Below, in pieces: positions 16,990 through 24,975 of a stretch of DNA of 64,000 nucleotides. Origin of the DNA: Mycobacterium sp. 1554424.7 (GTDB lineage Bacteria; Actinomycetota; Actinomycetes; Mycobacteriales; Mycobacteriaceae); NCBI RefSeq assembly GCF_001665295.1, contig NZ_LZSE01000056.1, forward strand, positions 80,765-144,764. Direction: 5' to 3'. Both the position numbers and the translations under genes were made by a program. Below the pieces are notes generated by a model. The model made no database searches, was not told the origin of the DNA, and saw nothing but the letters and a program-made list of their open reading frames with translations. Within the stretch, counting starts at the first letter, position 1, and each line of letters begins with the position of its first letter.

Positions 16990-18207
16990 ATGATTTTCGT
17001 CGGAGACGACTGGGCTGAAGACCATCACGATATGCATGTGATGGACGAGGCTGGCAACCGATTGGCGACGCGGCGATTGCCCGAGGGGCTGGGCGGCGTC
17101 CGCCAGTTCCATGAGCTGATCGCTGAGCACGCCGAGGAGCCCGACCAGGTGGTGATCGGCATCGAAACTGACCGGGGCTTGTGGGTGGGCGCGCTGGCCG
17201 CGGCCGGCTATCAGGTGTTTGCGATCAATCCGTTGGCGGTGGCCCGCTACCGCGATCGCCACCACGTTTCGGGCGCGAAATCCGATGCTTCCGACGCCAA
17301 ACTACTGGCCGATCTGGTGCGCACCGACCGGCACAATCATCGCCCGATTGCTGGGGATAGCGCCGAGGTCGAGGCGATCAAAGTGCTGGCCCGCACCCAC
17401 CAGAGCCTGATCTGGACACGTAACCGACAGACCAACACGCTGCGCAGCGCACTGCGCGAGTATTACCCGGCCGCACTGGAGGCCTTTGAAGACCTCGCCC
17501 ACGGAGATGCCCTGGGTGTGTTGGACCGTGCCCCCACCCCCGAGCAGGGCGCCCGGTTAAGCCTGGCCAACCTGCAGTCGGCGCTCAAACGTGGTGGACG
17601 CCAACGCAATATCGCTGCTCGCGCCCGACAGATCCAAGCCGCGCTACGCGCCGAACAGCTCGGCGCGCCCTCGGCCGTCACCGCGGCGTTCGCCGCCACC
17701 ACCCGCGCCAGCGTGGGCATCATCACCGAACTCAACCGCCAAATCAGCCAACTCGAGACTGCTCTGAGCGAGCATTTTGAGACACACCCGGGCGCCGACA
17801 TCTACCTCTCCCTGCCAGGACTCGGTGTTGTGCTCGGCGCCCGGGTGCTCGGTGAGTTCGGGGACGACCCGAACCGGTTCACCGACGCCAAGTCTCGCAA
17901 GAACTACGCCGGAACGTCACCCCTGACCGTGGCCTCAGGCAAAAAGCGCGCCGTGCTGGCTCGCCACGTGCGCAACCGCCGCCTCTACGACGCCATCGAC
18001 CAATGGGCCTTCTGCGCCCTCTCCGTAAGTCTGGGAGCTCGGCACTTCTACGACCAGCACCGCGCCGCCGGCGACACCCACCACCAGGCCCTACGCGCCC
18101 TCGGCAACCGGCTCGTCGGCATACTCCACGGCTGTCTTCGCCACCACAGCCCCTACGACGAACACACCGCCTGGGCCCACCGCTCCTTAACACCAGCCGC
18201 GGCTTGA
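16990..18207 (+). CDS. IS110-family transposase (DEDD recombinase)
   Basis: Protein of 405 residues. The N-terminal RuvC-like DEDD domain begins VGDDWAEDHHDMHVMDEAG (first Asp), with GIETDRGLW (Glu) and the SGAKSDASDAKLLADLVRTD block. The C-terminal Transposase_20 domain carries the serine region LSLPGLGVVLGARVLGEFGDDPNRFTDAKS and NYAGTSPLTVASGKK. The ATG at 16990 follows GAGGAGAGG directly; the in-frame GTG at 16909 lies inside the structured leader. The gene appears intact. It would catalyse site-selected insertion and excision of the element. Confidence 0.9.
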   Translation: MIFVGDDWAEDHHDMHVMDEAGNRLATRRLPEGLGGVRQFHELIAEHAEEPDQVVIGIETDRGLWVGALAAAGYQVFAINPLAVARYRDRHHVSGAKSDASDAKLLADLVRTDRHNHRPIAGDSAEVEAIKVLARTHQSLIWTRNRQTNTLRSALREYYPAALEAFEDLAHGDALGVLDRAPTPEQGARLSLANLQSALKRGGRQRNIAARARQIQAALRAEQLGAPSAVTAAFAATTRASVGIITELNRQISQLETALSEHFETHPGADIYLSLPGLGVVLGARVLGEFGDDPNRFTDAKSRKNYAGTSPLTVASGKKRAVLARHVRNRRLYDAIDQWAFCALSVSLGARHFYDQHRAAGDTHHQALRALGNRLVGILHGCLRHHSPYDEHTAWAHRSLTPAAA

Positions 18208-18245
18208 CGACTTACGCCCCTGGGATGTCTAGCGCCTTCCCGCCG

Positions 18246-18303
18246 CGAGCAGACGCAGAATCGCACGCTGAATTCGTTCCGCGTGCGATTCTGCGTCTGC
18301 TCG
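18246..18303. terminator. Strong hairpin, 23-bp stem
   Basis: GAGCAGACGCAGAATCGCAC-type arms at 18247-18268 and 18281-18302 are perfectly complementary over 22 bp, and a further C-G pair closes the base. The 12-base loop holds GAATTC. It stands 6 bases beyond the stop of the minus-strand hydroxylase gene and just outside the IS end. There is no U-tract, so it fits a mycobacterial-style terminator or a dispersed palindromic repeat. Confidence 0.6.
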
Positions 18304-18308
18304 GCGGT

Positions 18309-19835
18309 TCAGCGCGCGTGCAGGACGCCGGCCGTCCACGCACAGATCGCCGCGAGCTCGCGCCCCGCGCGCATGACCGTCCGGTCCGGTCGCACCAGCG
18401 CCGCGGTGGCGCGGCCGCCGCGCAGCCACACTTCGAGCGCGCTGCCAGGTTGGGCGGCCACGACGGCGACGCCGCGGCGCTCGAGCAGCGCCCGGTCGCC
18501 GGCGCCCGGCTCGCTCGTGGTGATCAATGCGAAACCGGCGCCGATGACGTCGTCGAGTCGCTGACCGTTGGGCAGCAACGGGTTCGGGCACAGCGTGCCG
18601 GCGAGCCTGCCCCCTGGCCGCGATTTGCACACCAGCTCGGAAGCCCGCAGCGCTGGGGTCGTCGAGTCGACCACCTTGTCGCGCAGGCCGGGGATCAGCC
18701 GCAGCCGGGGCAGCACCACGCGGCGCGCCGCATTGCCGAGCCGCCCCCCGCCGGTCATCGCCCAGCCGACAACCAGCGCCAGGCGAATCATGTGCCGGGT
18801 GTGCGGCTTGCGTTCCCGCTCATAAGAATCGAGGACGCCGGCGTCCAGCGCACCGTTGTGGACCCCGGCGATCTTCCAGGCCAGGTTGGCCGCGTCCCGC
18901 ATTCCGGCGCACAAGCCCTGCCCGATGAACGGCGGAGTGAGGTGCGCCGCGTCGCCGAGGAGGAAGACGTTGCCGCGGCGCCACCGATCCGCGATCTGCG
19001 CGCGGAACGCGTACTCGGTGACGCGCAGTAGCGTCATCTCCGAATCGGCCACCTCGGCGACCCAGGACGCGATCAATGGTCGCAAGGCCTCCAGGGTGCC
19101 GAAGCGGTCGGCGCTTTCACCGTCGAGCAACCGAAACTCCCACCGGTAGCGGCCCGGTCCGATGCGCATGTAGGTTCCGGCGCGCACCGGGTCGCACACC
19201 TGGTGAACGCCGTCCCACTGGTGCAGGTCCGAGTCACTGGCGATGTCGACCACCAGCCACCGCTGCTCGAACTTCAAATCTTGCATGGCCGAGCCGATTT
19301 CGGTGCGCACGATGCTGTTGGCGCCGTCGCAGCCCAACACGTAGTCGGCGTCGACATGGTGTACCCGGCCATCGGTGCGGTCGCTGAAGGTGACTCGGGC
19401 GCCCCCTGGAACGTCGCGGATAGCGGTGACCTCAGCGTTGCCGCGCAACCGGGCGTTCGGATACCGCTTGAGGTTCGCGCGGAGCAGCGCCTCGAACTCC
19501 GGTTGGTCGAACATGTTGGCCTGGGGAAACCCGTTCCGGCTCTGGGAGGGCTCGCGGTGGAACTCGCCGAGCACCCGGAACCGGTTGTCCACCAGCCGCA
19601 AACCGAGCGTGGGCCGCGAGATCGTCGCGAACTCGTCGGCCATGCCGAGTCGTGCGATGATGCGATAGATTTCGTCGTCCAGGTGCACGGCGCGTGGCTG
19701 CGGGTACACGTCGGGCCAGCGGTCGAGGATGAGACTGTCGACGCCGTGCTGTGCCAGCAGGGTGGCTGCCGTGACACCGGTTGGTCCGGCGCCGACGATC
19801 ACCACCGGAACGTGCGCAGCAGCGTCGTCGCTCAT
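18309..19835 (-). CDS. FAD-dependent aromatic hydroxylase (MhpA-like)
   Basis: Flavoprotein monooxygenase of 508 residues. The FAD-binding GAGPTGVTAATLLAQHG motif is at residues 15-31, the second conserved Asp region reads GCDGANSIVR, and the third FAD motif is GDAAHLTPPFIGQGLCAGMRD. It resembles 3-(3-hydroxyphenyl)propionate hydroxylase, which adds an ortho hydroxyl to a phenol with NAD(P)H and O2. It is the last gene of an operon with a FAH-type hydrolase and an extradiol dioxygenase, joined to the hydrolase gene by an ATGA overlap. The exact aromatic substrate is unknown. Confidence 0.88.
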   Translation of the reverse strand: MSDDAAAHVPVVIVGAGPTGVTAATLLAQHGVDSLILDRWPDVYPQPRAVHLDDEIYRIIARLGMADEFATISRPTLGLRLVDNRFRVLGEFHREPSQSRNGFPQANMFDQPEFEALLRANLKRYPNARLRGNAEVTAIRDVPGGARVTFSDRTDGRVHHVDADYVLGCDGANSIVRTEIGSAMQDLKFEQRWLVVDIASDSDLHQWDGVHQVCDPVRAGTYMRIGPGRYRWEFRLLDGESADRFGTLEALRPLIASWVAEVADSEMTLLRVTEYAFRAQIADRWRRGNVFLLGDAAHLTPPFIGQGLCAGMRDAANLAWKIAGVHNGALDAGVLDSYERERKPHTRHMIRLALVVGWAMTGGGRLGNAARRVVLPRLRLIPGLRDKVVDSTTPALRASELVCKSRPGGRLAGTLCPNPLLPNGQRLDDVIGAGFALITTSEPGAGDRALLERRGVAVVAAQPGSALEVWLRGGRATAALVRPDRTVMRAGRELAAICAWTAGVLHAR

Positions 19836-20782
19836 TTGAATCGAACCTCGTTGCGCTGAGCACCGAGATCGATGGCCCCGTCGTCGGTGGCCACCGACGC
19901 CTCCACGACGTCGCCGTCGTTGAGGTAGTTACGGTTGCCGGCCTGGCTCTTGAAGAACATCTTCCATTTCACCGAGGGCGGCAACAGGTTCGAGATCATC
20001 TGCACCGGCTTGGGCGGGGCGCTGAGCGCGGTACCGACCGGAGTTCCGGTGAGCACCAGATCGCCCGGGGCGAGCTCCTGGAATTGCGTAAGCGACTGCA
20101 GGGCCTCCAGCGGGCGATACAGCATGTCGCCCTCGACGAGCGCGTTTTGCCGCTCCTGGCCGTTGACGCTCAGCCGCAGCCGCAGATCGCCGAAACGATC
20201 GAGCTCGTCGGCCGTGAGCAGAACCAGCTCCGGGCCCACCGGTGTGAAGGTCGGATACGACTTGGCCTCGTAGAACTGGGTTTGGGGCAGCTGGATGTCG
20301 CGCGCTGAGACGTCGTTCGTTACCACCAGCCCGGCGATGAATTCGGCGAGGTTGGCTTCGGAAATGCTTGTGCTGATGGGGACTTCGCGCGCGATGACCA
20401 GCCCGATTTCCACCTCGTAGTCGAGGAACCTGACGTGCGGGGGTTTGACGATCTCGTCGAACGGACCGGTGATCGACGCCGACGCCTTGCGGAAGAAGGT
20501 CAGCGGAATCGACGCCGGGTCCATCCCGGCGTCTTTGACGTGCGACGCGAAGTTGGTCATCTGTGCGATCACCCGGCACGGCCGGGTGACGGGGGAGACC
20601 AATGCCAGGCCGTCCACCGGGACGGGCTCGCCGCCGGTCGCGGCGGCTGCGACGGCGGCCCGGTCGGCCAGGAGGGCCGCGGTGGTGGTGGCGGCGGTGT
20701 CGATCCGCACGGCGCCGTCGGGGGTCTTGAGCCACCAGGCATGACCGGTTTGAGAGAGGGTGTGCAGCACGGAAAAGGTCAT
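19832..20782 (-). CDS. Fumarylacetoacetate hydrolase family protein
   Basis: Protein of 316 residues with the FAH C-terminal fold from about residue 75. Visible features are the metal-binding Glu pair in DYEVEIGLVIAREV, VTNDVSARDIQLPQ, the FTPVGPELVLL region and GDLVLTGTPVGTA. Members hydrolyse or decarboxylate ring-cleavage products such as 2-hydroxymuconate derivatives. It lies between the dioxygenase and the hydroxylase with four-base overlaps at both junctions. The start at 20782 follows from the ATGA overlap; the longer upstream frame is antisense shadow of the dioxygenase. Confidence 0.9.
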   Translation of the reverse strand: MTFSVLHTLSQTGHAWWLKTPDGAVRIDTAATTTAALLADRAAVAAAATGGEPVPVDGLALVSPVTRPCRVIAQMTNFASHVKDAGMDPASIPLTFFRKASASITGPFDEIVKPPHVRFLDYEVEIGLVIAREVPISTSISEANLAEFIAGLVVTNDVSARDIQLPQTQFYEAKSYPTFTPVGPELVLLTADELDRFGDLRLRLSVNGQERQNALVEGDMLYRPLEALQSLTQFQELAPGDLVLTGTPVGTALSAPPKPVQMISNLLPPSVKWKMFFKSQAGNRNYLNDGDVVEASVATDDGAIDLGAQRNEVRFK

Positions 20783-21909
20783 GAGGTGGGCACTTTCAGT
20801 AGGCCACGGAGGCGGTGGACATCGAATTCGTTGGGTGTGCGAAGCGCGGCGATGATCGAAATGAGTTCGTGGCGAGCGGTTTTCAGGTCCGTTCCGAGGA
20901 AATCTTTGGTCGCCGGCGGCCCCCACTGCGCCAGCCCGGAGGCGCTGAACGGGGCCCATCCCGGTTCCAGGGTGTTGTCGAACAGGTCGCCATCGACGAA
21001 GTGCTCGACCAGGAAACCGTCGGGATCGCGCCAGTAGTCGAAGATTTGGCTGCCCTGGACGTGCCTGCCGATTCCCCAGGACCGGACGTAGCCACGGTCC
21101 CTGAGGTATTCGCCGCCGGCGGCCAGCGCATCCAGGTCGCAGACCTGGTACGCCGAGTGGACGTAACGGTTGGCCGGCCCCAGCGCCAGCGCCAGCGTGT
21201 GGTGATCGGCGGGGGTCGATCCTCGGTCGCAGCGGATGAAGCTCATGACCGGTCCGCGGCGGCGCTGCCCCGGGAAGAACATGAAGTCGCTGACGATCAT
21301 GCCCAGGTTGTCCAGGTACCAATTCAGAGCCTCGAGGTACTTCGTCGACTGGACCACCAGGTGACCGAGCCGCTGCACCCGGGCGGGCACCCGCGGGGGG
21401 CGCTGGGCGGCGTTGGCGCGCCGCACGTCGCATCCGAAGTTGAAGACGTGGGAGGGCTGGCCGGGCAGCTCGGGCAACTCGCGCATGCCGGCCACGACGC
21501 GCACCGGCATGTCGCTGGGATCGACGAGGTCGACCGCCAGACCGCCGATGGTCTCGGGTAGCGGCCGCACCGGGGCGCCGGACTTGTCGGCCAGGCGCAG
21601 CACGTCGGCCTCGTCGCCGGCCCGGAACGCCACGCCGGTGAATCGGCTGCGCGGTCCGCGGCGCAGGATCACGCACGGCGCGCCGGCCTGCGTGCCGCGC
21701 AGGTGGAGCTCGTCCGGGGAGTTCCGCGCCGTCTGGAAGCCAAAGGCCTGGGCGAACGCCCCGGCACGTGTCAGGTCGGGCTTCTCGAACTCGAGCCAGG
21801 CGATGTCGGCGACCTTGATCACCGGATTGCTGGACCGGCCCGGGTGCTCGTCGCGCACCGCGCCTTCGTCACTGTGCAGATTTCGGTGGGGGTTTTTCGT
21901 CAAGTTCAT
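20779..21909 (-). CDS. Extradiol ring-cleavage dioxygenase (VOC superfamily)
   Basis: Protein of 376 residues with two vicinal-oxygen-chelate domains, residues 28-140 and 178-320. The Fe(II) ligands of type I extradiol enzymes can be picked out as His183 (RLGHLVVQ), His236 or His237 (PADHHTLAL) and Glu302 (GFLVEHF). It would open a catechol ring made by the adjacent hydroxylase. The ATG at 21909 has GGAG six bases upstream; ATG 21915 is possible. First gene of the operon, divergent from a TetR gene with two palindromes between. Confidence 0.85.
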   Translation of the reverse strand: MNLTKNPHRNLHSDEGAVRDEHPGRSSNPVIKVADIAWLEFEKPDLTRAGAFAQAFGFQTARNSPDELHLRGTQAGAPCVILRRGPRSRFTGVAFRAGDEADVLRLADKSGAPVRPLPETIGGLAVDLVDPSDMPVRVVAGMRELPELPGQPSHVFNFGCDVRRANAAQRPPRVPARVQRLGHLVVQSTKYLEALNWYLDNLGMIVSDFMFFPGQRRRGPVMSFIRCDRGSTPADHHTLALALGPANRYVHSAYQVCDLDALAAGGEYLRDRGYVRSWGIGRHVQGSQIFDYWRDPDGFLVEHFVDGDLFDNTLEPGWAPFSASGLAQWGPPATKDFLGTDLKTARHELISIIAALRTPNEFDVHRLRGLLKVPTS

Positions 21910-21927
21910 CGCCATCTCCAAGCTAAC

Positions 21928-21941
21928 TGACGAAATCGTCA
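21928..21941. promoter_or_regulatory. TetR operator-like palindrome, copy 1
   Basis: TGACGA-AA-TCGTCA is a perfect inverted repeat with a two-base centre. It stands 19 bases before the dioxygenase ATG on the minus strand. A second copy lies 44 bases away on the side of the divergent TetR gene. Confidence 0.65.
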
Positions 21942-21971
21942 CATACTCGTGGCGCGCCGTCAAGGCCTACC

Positions 21972-21985
21972 TGACGAAATCTTCA
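21972..21985. promoter_or_regulatory. TetR operator-like palindrome, copy 2
   Basis: TGACGA-AA-TCTTCA differs by one base from copy 1. It stands 22 bases before the TetR ATG at 22008, where bound repressor would block its own transcription. Confidence 0.6.
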
Positions 21986-22007
21986 AAAGTGATGCATACT
22001 CCTAAAG

Positions 22008-22661
22008 ATGAGCGCGATGCCCGAAGAACAGGACCCGCCCAGCCGCTTGGAACGGCGCAAACAGCGCACCAGGGCGGCGCTGATCGGCGCGGCCCAGCGC
22101 CTGATCGCCGAGGGCAAGACCAACGTGCCCGTCCTGGAGATCACCCAGGCGGCGGACGTGGGGATGGGTTCCTTCTACAACCATTTCGACAGCAAGGAGC
22201 AGTTGTTCGAGGCCGCGGTCGCCGAGGTGCTCGACGCGCACGGGGCGATGCTGGATCGGTTGACGGAGTCGATCGACGACCCGGCGGAGACCTTTGCCAC
22301 CAGCTTCCGACTGATCGGTCGGCTGTTCCGCCGGCGCCCGCGCGAGAGCGACATCCTGCTGGCCAACGGGCTGTCGCTGCTCTCGTCCGATCGCGGGTTG
22401 GCCCCGCGGGCGCTGCGCGACATCAAGGCCGGCGTCGCCGCGGGGAGGTTCACGGTCGACGACCCCGAACTCGCCCTGTTCATGGCGGGCGGCGCGCTAC
22501 TAGGGCTGGGAAGACTGTTGCGTGACGACCCGGATCGTGACGACGCACGGGCGGCCGACAGCGTCACCGAGAGCGTCCTGCGTCTGTTCGGGCTCAGCGC
22601 CGACGACGCCCGCGCGGTGTGTCAACGGCCGCTGCCCGACGACGCGCTCGTCGAGGCCTAG
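22008..22661 (+). CDS. TetR family regulator of the aromatic-catabolism operon
   Basis: Protein of 217 residues. The helix-turn-helix spans about residues 18-65 (LERRKQRTRAALIGAAQRLI ... ITQAADVGMGSFYNHFDSKEQLF). The ligand-binding part is helical and ends ESVLRLFGLSADDAR. It is divergent from the dioxygenase gene, and the 98 bases between hold two near-identical 14-bp palindromes, so it most likely represses that operon and itself until an aromatic ligand binds. Confidence 0.88.
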   Translation: MSAMPEEQDPPSRLERRKQRTRAALIGAAQRLIAEGKTNVPVLEITQAADVGMGSFYNHFDSKEQLFEAAVAEVLDAHGAMLDRLTESIDDPAETFATSFRLIGRLFRRRPRESDILLANGLSLLSSDRGLAPRALRDIKAGVAAGRFTVDDPELALFMAGGALLGLGRLLRDDPDRDDARAADSVTESVLRLFGLSADDARAVCQRPLPDDALVEA

Positions 22662-22711
22662 CGGTTTCGGGTGTCAATGCGCGCCGCAGTCGGTCTACGA
22701 CAGGGGAGGCG

Positions 22712-23203
22712 TCAGGCCCCTTTTCGGGCGTCGTCCCCGCCGGCCGACACGATGTGCGCCACCAGCTTGCCGCCACGGCTGACCTCGATCGTCTGCCCCG
22801 CCGCGACCTTGTCGAAGTAACGCCCCGCCCGCTTTCGCAGCTCGTCAAGCTCGATCCGGCGACCGGCATCGAGGGGAAGCCGGGCCGGCGCGGCGTCGCC
22901 GGCGGACACGATCCGCGCCAATATCCGGCCGCCGCGCACGACGTAGACCGTCTCGCCGGCCGCAACCCGGTCGAAGCACCGACCGGCGCGGGTTCGCAGT
23001 TCGTCGAGCCCGACCCAGCCGTCGGGCGCCGGGACCTTGACGGATCGCGCCGGGATCGGGGCCACTCGCCAGTCGCCGACCGGCAGGATGCGTGCGACCA
23101 ACCTGCCGCGACGGACGACGTCGATCGCCTCCCCGGCGGCGACCCGCTCGAGATACGCACACGCGTCACTCCGGAGTTGGCCCAGGCCAATCACTTCCGG
23201 CAT
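22712..23203 (-). CDS. Protein of three tandem Phd/YefM-like antitoxin domains
   Basis: Protein of 163 residues made almost entirely of three copies of one 40-residue unit at residues 4-43, 63-102 and 116-155. Each reads like the Phd/YefM (prevent-host-death) fold: [IV]xLxxLRxxAxxxxxxVAAGExxxVxRxGxxxARI[LV]. Normal antitoxins have one such domain followed by a toxin-binding tail, and pair with a toxin gene. No toxin gene is next to this one. It could be an orphan DNA-binding protein that covers several half-sites. The ATG at 23203 lacks a strong ribosome-binding site; the upstream in-frame ATG at 23305 is less likely. Confidence 0.65.
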   Translation of the reverse strand: MPEVIGLGQLRSDACAYLERVAAGEAIDVVRRGRLVARILPVGDWRVAPIPARSVKVPAPDGWVGLDELRTRAGRCFDRVAAGETVYVVRGGRILARIVSAGDAAPARLPLDAGRRIELDELRKRAGRYFDKVAAGQTIEVSRGGKLVAHIVSAGGDDARKGA

Positions 23204-23277
23204 GTCAATCCGATCTTCTCGCCTGCCTACCGGCCGTGGGAGTGTCCGATCCGCTAGCCGGCGTTGCCCAAGTATAT

Positions 23278-23293
23278 GACTGTACGTGCGGTC
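23278..23293. promoter_or_regulatory. GACCGTACGTRCGGTC-type palindrome, copy 1
   Basis: GACTGTACGTGCGGTC lies upstream of the triple-Phd gene (75 bases before its ATG) and downstream of the mce operon. It differs at one position from the copy upstream of the mce operon at 33657 and resembles one before the TetR gene at 34549. Confidence 0.5.
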
Positions 23294-23424
23294 AGTGTCA
23301 ATCACCCGTCGCGGCGCGGCGCGAGAGCCCGGGGAGGGCGCGACGCCCGGCCGTCAGGATACACGCGCGAGGCCTAAATCATTTGTAAGGCAGCGTAATT
23401 CGCCGAAGATCCGGCCGATCCCGG

Positions 23425-24975
23425 TCAGCGGGGCGGAGCCAGCATGTCCTTCCATCCGTCGTCCCCGGTTTTGGCCGAATTTTCGACCGCGTACCTGACG
23501 CCGTCGGGTCCGACGAGTTCGCCGCTCTGCGGGCTGTAAACGGCCGCGGGCGGCCCGCCCGGCGTGTAGACGCAGGGGTTCGGTTGCTGCCCATTGCACT
23601 GGACTGTTCCCGTGCCCGGCCGCTGCAACGGATCACTGACGGGGGGCGGCGTCCCCGGTACCCGGTCGGACGGCGCCGGGTTCATGCCGTTGTTGACCGA
23701 CGGCGCGGGTATCGCCTGCCCGGGCTTGACCGGCTGGTCGCAGCGCGCGGCGGGTGCGGGACAGGTCAGGATCTGGTTCGGGTCCCCGTACCACGGGTTG
23801 GTGCCCGCCGGCACATAGGGTTTGGAGTCGCGGCACTCCCGCGGTGTCGCGGCGCGCTTACCCGGAACGTCGACACAAGGAAGGTTGCGCGCCCCGCGCA
23901 CGGCGTTGGCCGGGGCATCCTGCGGGATCTTGCAATAGGTTCCCGACGGCATGGGCGCCAGGCTGGTATCGGCCGGCGAGCGCCATTGCGGTGCGGGCAG
24001 GAATCCGGTCAGACACGGCGGGGGCTGGTTGATCGTCAGCGATGTGCCGAGCGACGCATAGCCCGGGAACGGCGTCGTCACCGTCTGGCCTTCCGAGGCG
24101 CCCTGCGGGTAGGAGACCAGCAATTGCTCGACGCCCTTGTGGTAGCGCTTGAGCATGTCCAGCACGATCTCGAGGTTCGCCAGCGTCTGCGGCAGCGATT
24201 CGCGTACGTCACCGAACACCGCGTTGACCTGATCGGCCGTCGGCGCGCCCTGCGTCAGGATGCTTTGCACGTGCGGGTCGTTTTCCGCGCTCTGCGCGGC
24301 CAGGATGTCCAGGTTGTGCGACCAGCGCTCGATCGAGTCACCCGAGTTGACCTGGCTGTCGATGATCGGTCCGGAGTTCTGGATGATGTCGTTGACGTCG
24401 GCGATGTTGGTCTTGAAATCCCCGGCGATCGCCTGCGTCGCGTCGACCAGTCGTTGCAGCGCGGGCCCCAATCCGCCTACGGCGTGGGCGGTTTCGTCGA
24501 GCAACGAGGAGATCTTCTCCTTGGGCAGCGCCGCCAGCCCGCGGTTCGCCGCGTCCAGCGCCGGCCCGATGTCGGTGGGTATGGCGCCCTTGGTGACGGT
24601 CTGTCCCGGCTGGAAGTACTTGCCCGGGTTGCCGAGCGACACCAGGTCGATGTACTGCTCACCGACCGCCGACACCGAATGGACGTTCGCCGTCGCGTCG
24701 ATCGGGATCTTGAAGCGGTTGGCGATGCTCATGGTCACCCGCGCGCCCGACGCGGTCGGCTCGACGCCCGTGACCCTGCCGATGGTTTCGCCGCGATAGG
24801 CCACGTTGGCCGTCTGGTACAGACCGCCCGACGCCGGCAGGTCCGCGTGCAGCGTGTACTGGCCGATCCCCGCCGCGGTGGGAATTTGCAGGTAGTACCC
24901 GCCCAGCACGACCGCGGTGACGAGGCTCAAGATGGCGAACAGGATCAGCTGACGCTTGATGAAGGGGGTCAGCAT
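23425..24975 (-). CDS. mceF: Mce family protein MceF
   Basis: Last gene of the mce operon, 516 residues. A signal-anchor helix (residues 8-30) precedes the MCE/MlaD domain (TLHADLPASGGLYQTANVAYRGETIGRVTGVEP, residues 41-110). A helical region follows to about 300, then a Pro-rich C-terminal part with paired cysteines (CLTGFLPAP, CKIPQDAP, CVDVPG). MceA-F form a hexameric periplasmic needle that carries lipids across the cell wall to the YrbE permeases. The ATG overlaps the end of mceE by seven bases. Confidence 0.92.
   Translation of the reverse strand: MLTPFIKRQLILFAILSLVTAVVLGGYYLQIPTAAGIGQYTLHADLPASGGLYQTANVAYRGETIGRVTGVEPTASGARVTMSIANRFKIPIDATANVHSVSAVGEQYIDLVSLGNPGKYFQPGQTVTKGAIPTDIGPALDAANRGLAALPKEKISSLLDETAHAVGGLGPALQRLVDATQAIAGDFKTNIADVNDIIQNSGPIIDSQVNSGDSIERWSHNLDILAAQSAENDPHVQSILTQGAPTADQVNAVFGDVRESLPQTLANLEIVLDMLKRYHKGVEQLLVSYPQGASEGQTVTTPFPGYASLGTSLTINQPPPCLTGFLPAPQWRSPADTSLAPMPSGTYCKIPQDAPANAVRGARNLPCVDVPGKRAATPRECRDSKPYVPAGTNPWYGDPNQILTCPAPAARCDQPVKPGQAIPAPSVNNGMNPAPSDRVPGTPPPVSDPLQRPGTGTVQCNGQQPNPCVYTPGGPPAAVYSPQSGELVGPDGVRYAVENSAKTGDDGWKDMLAPPR

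Larger units (their letters stand above)
16740..18240 (+). mobile_element. IS110-family insertion sequence (ends approximate)
   Basis: A DEDD-type transposase gene preceded by about 250 bases of non-coding leader and followed by only a short tail. No terminal inverted repeats or flanking duplications are apparent, as expected for IS110/IS900-type elements. CGCCTT at 18233-18238 resembles the CNCCTT half of the IS900 target consensus, but no CATG half was found on the left, so both ends are estimates. Confidence 0.6.
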
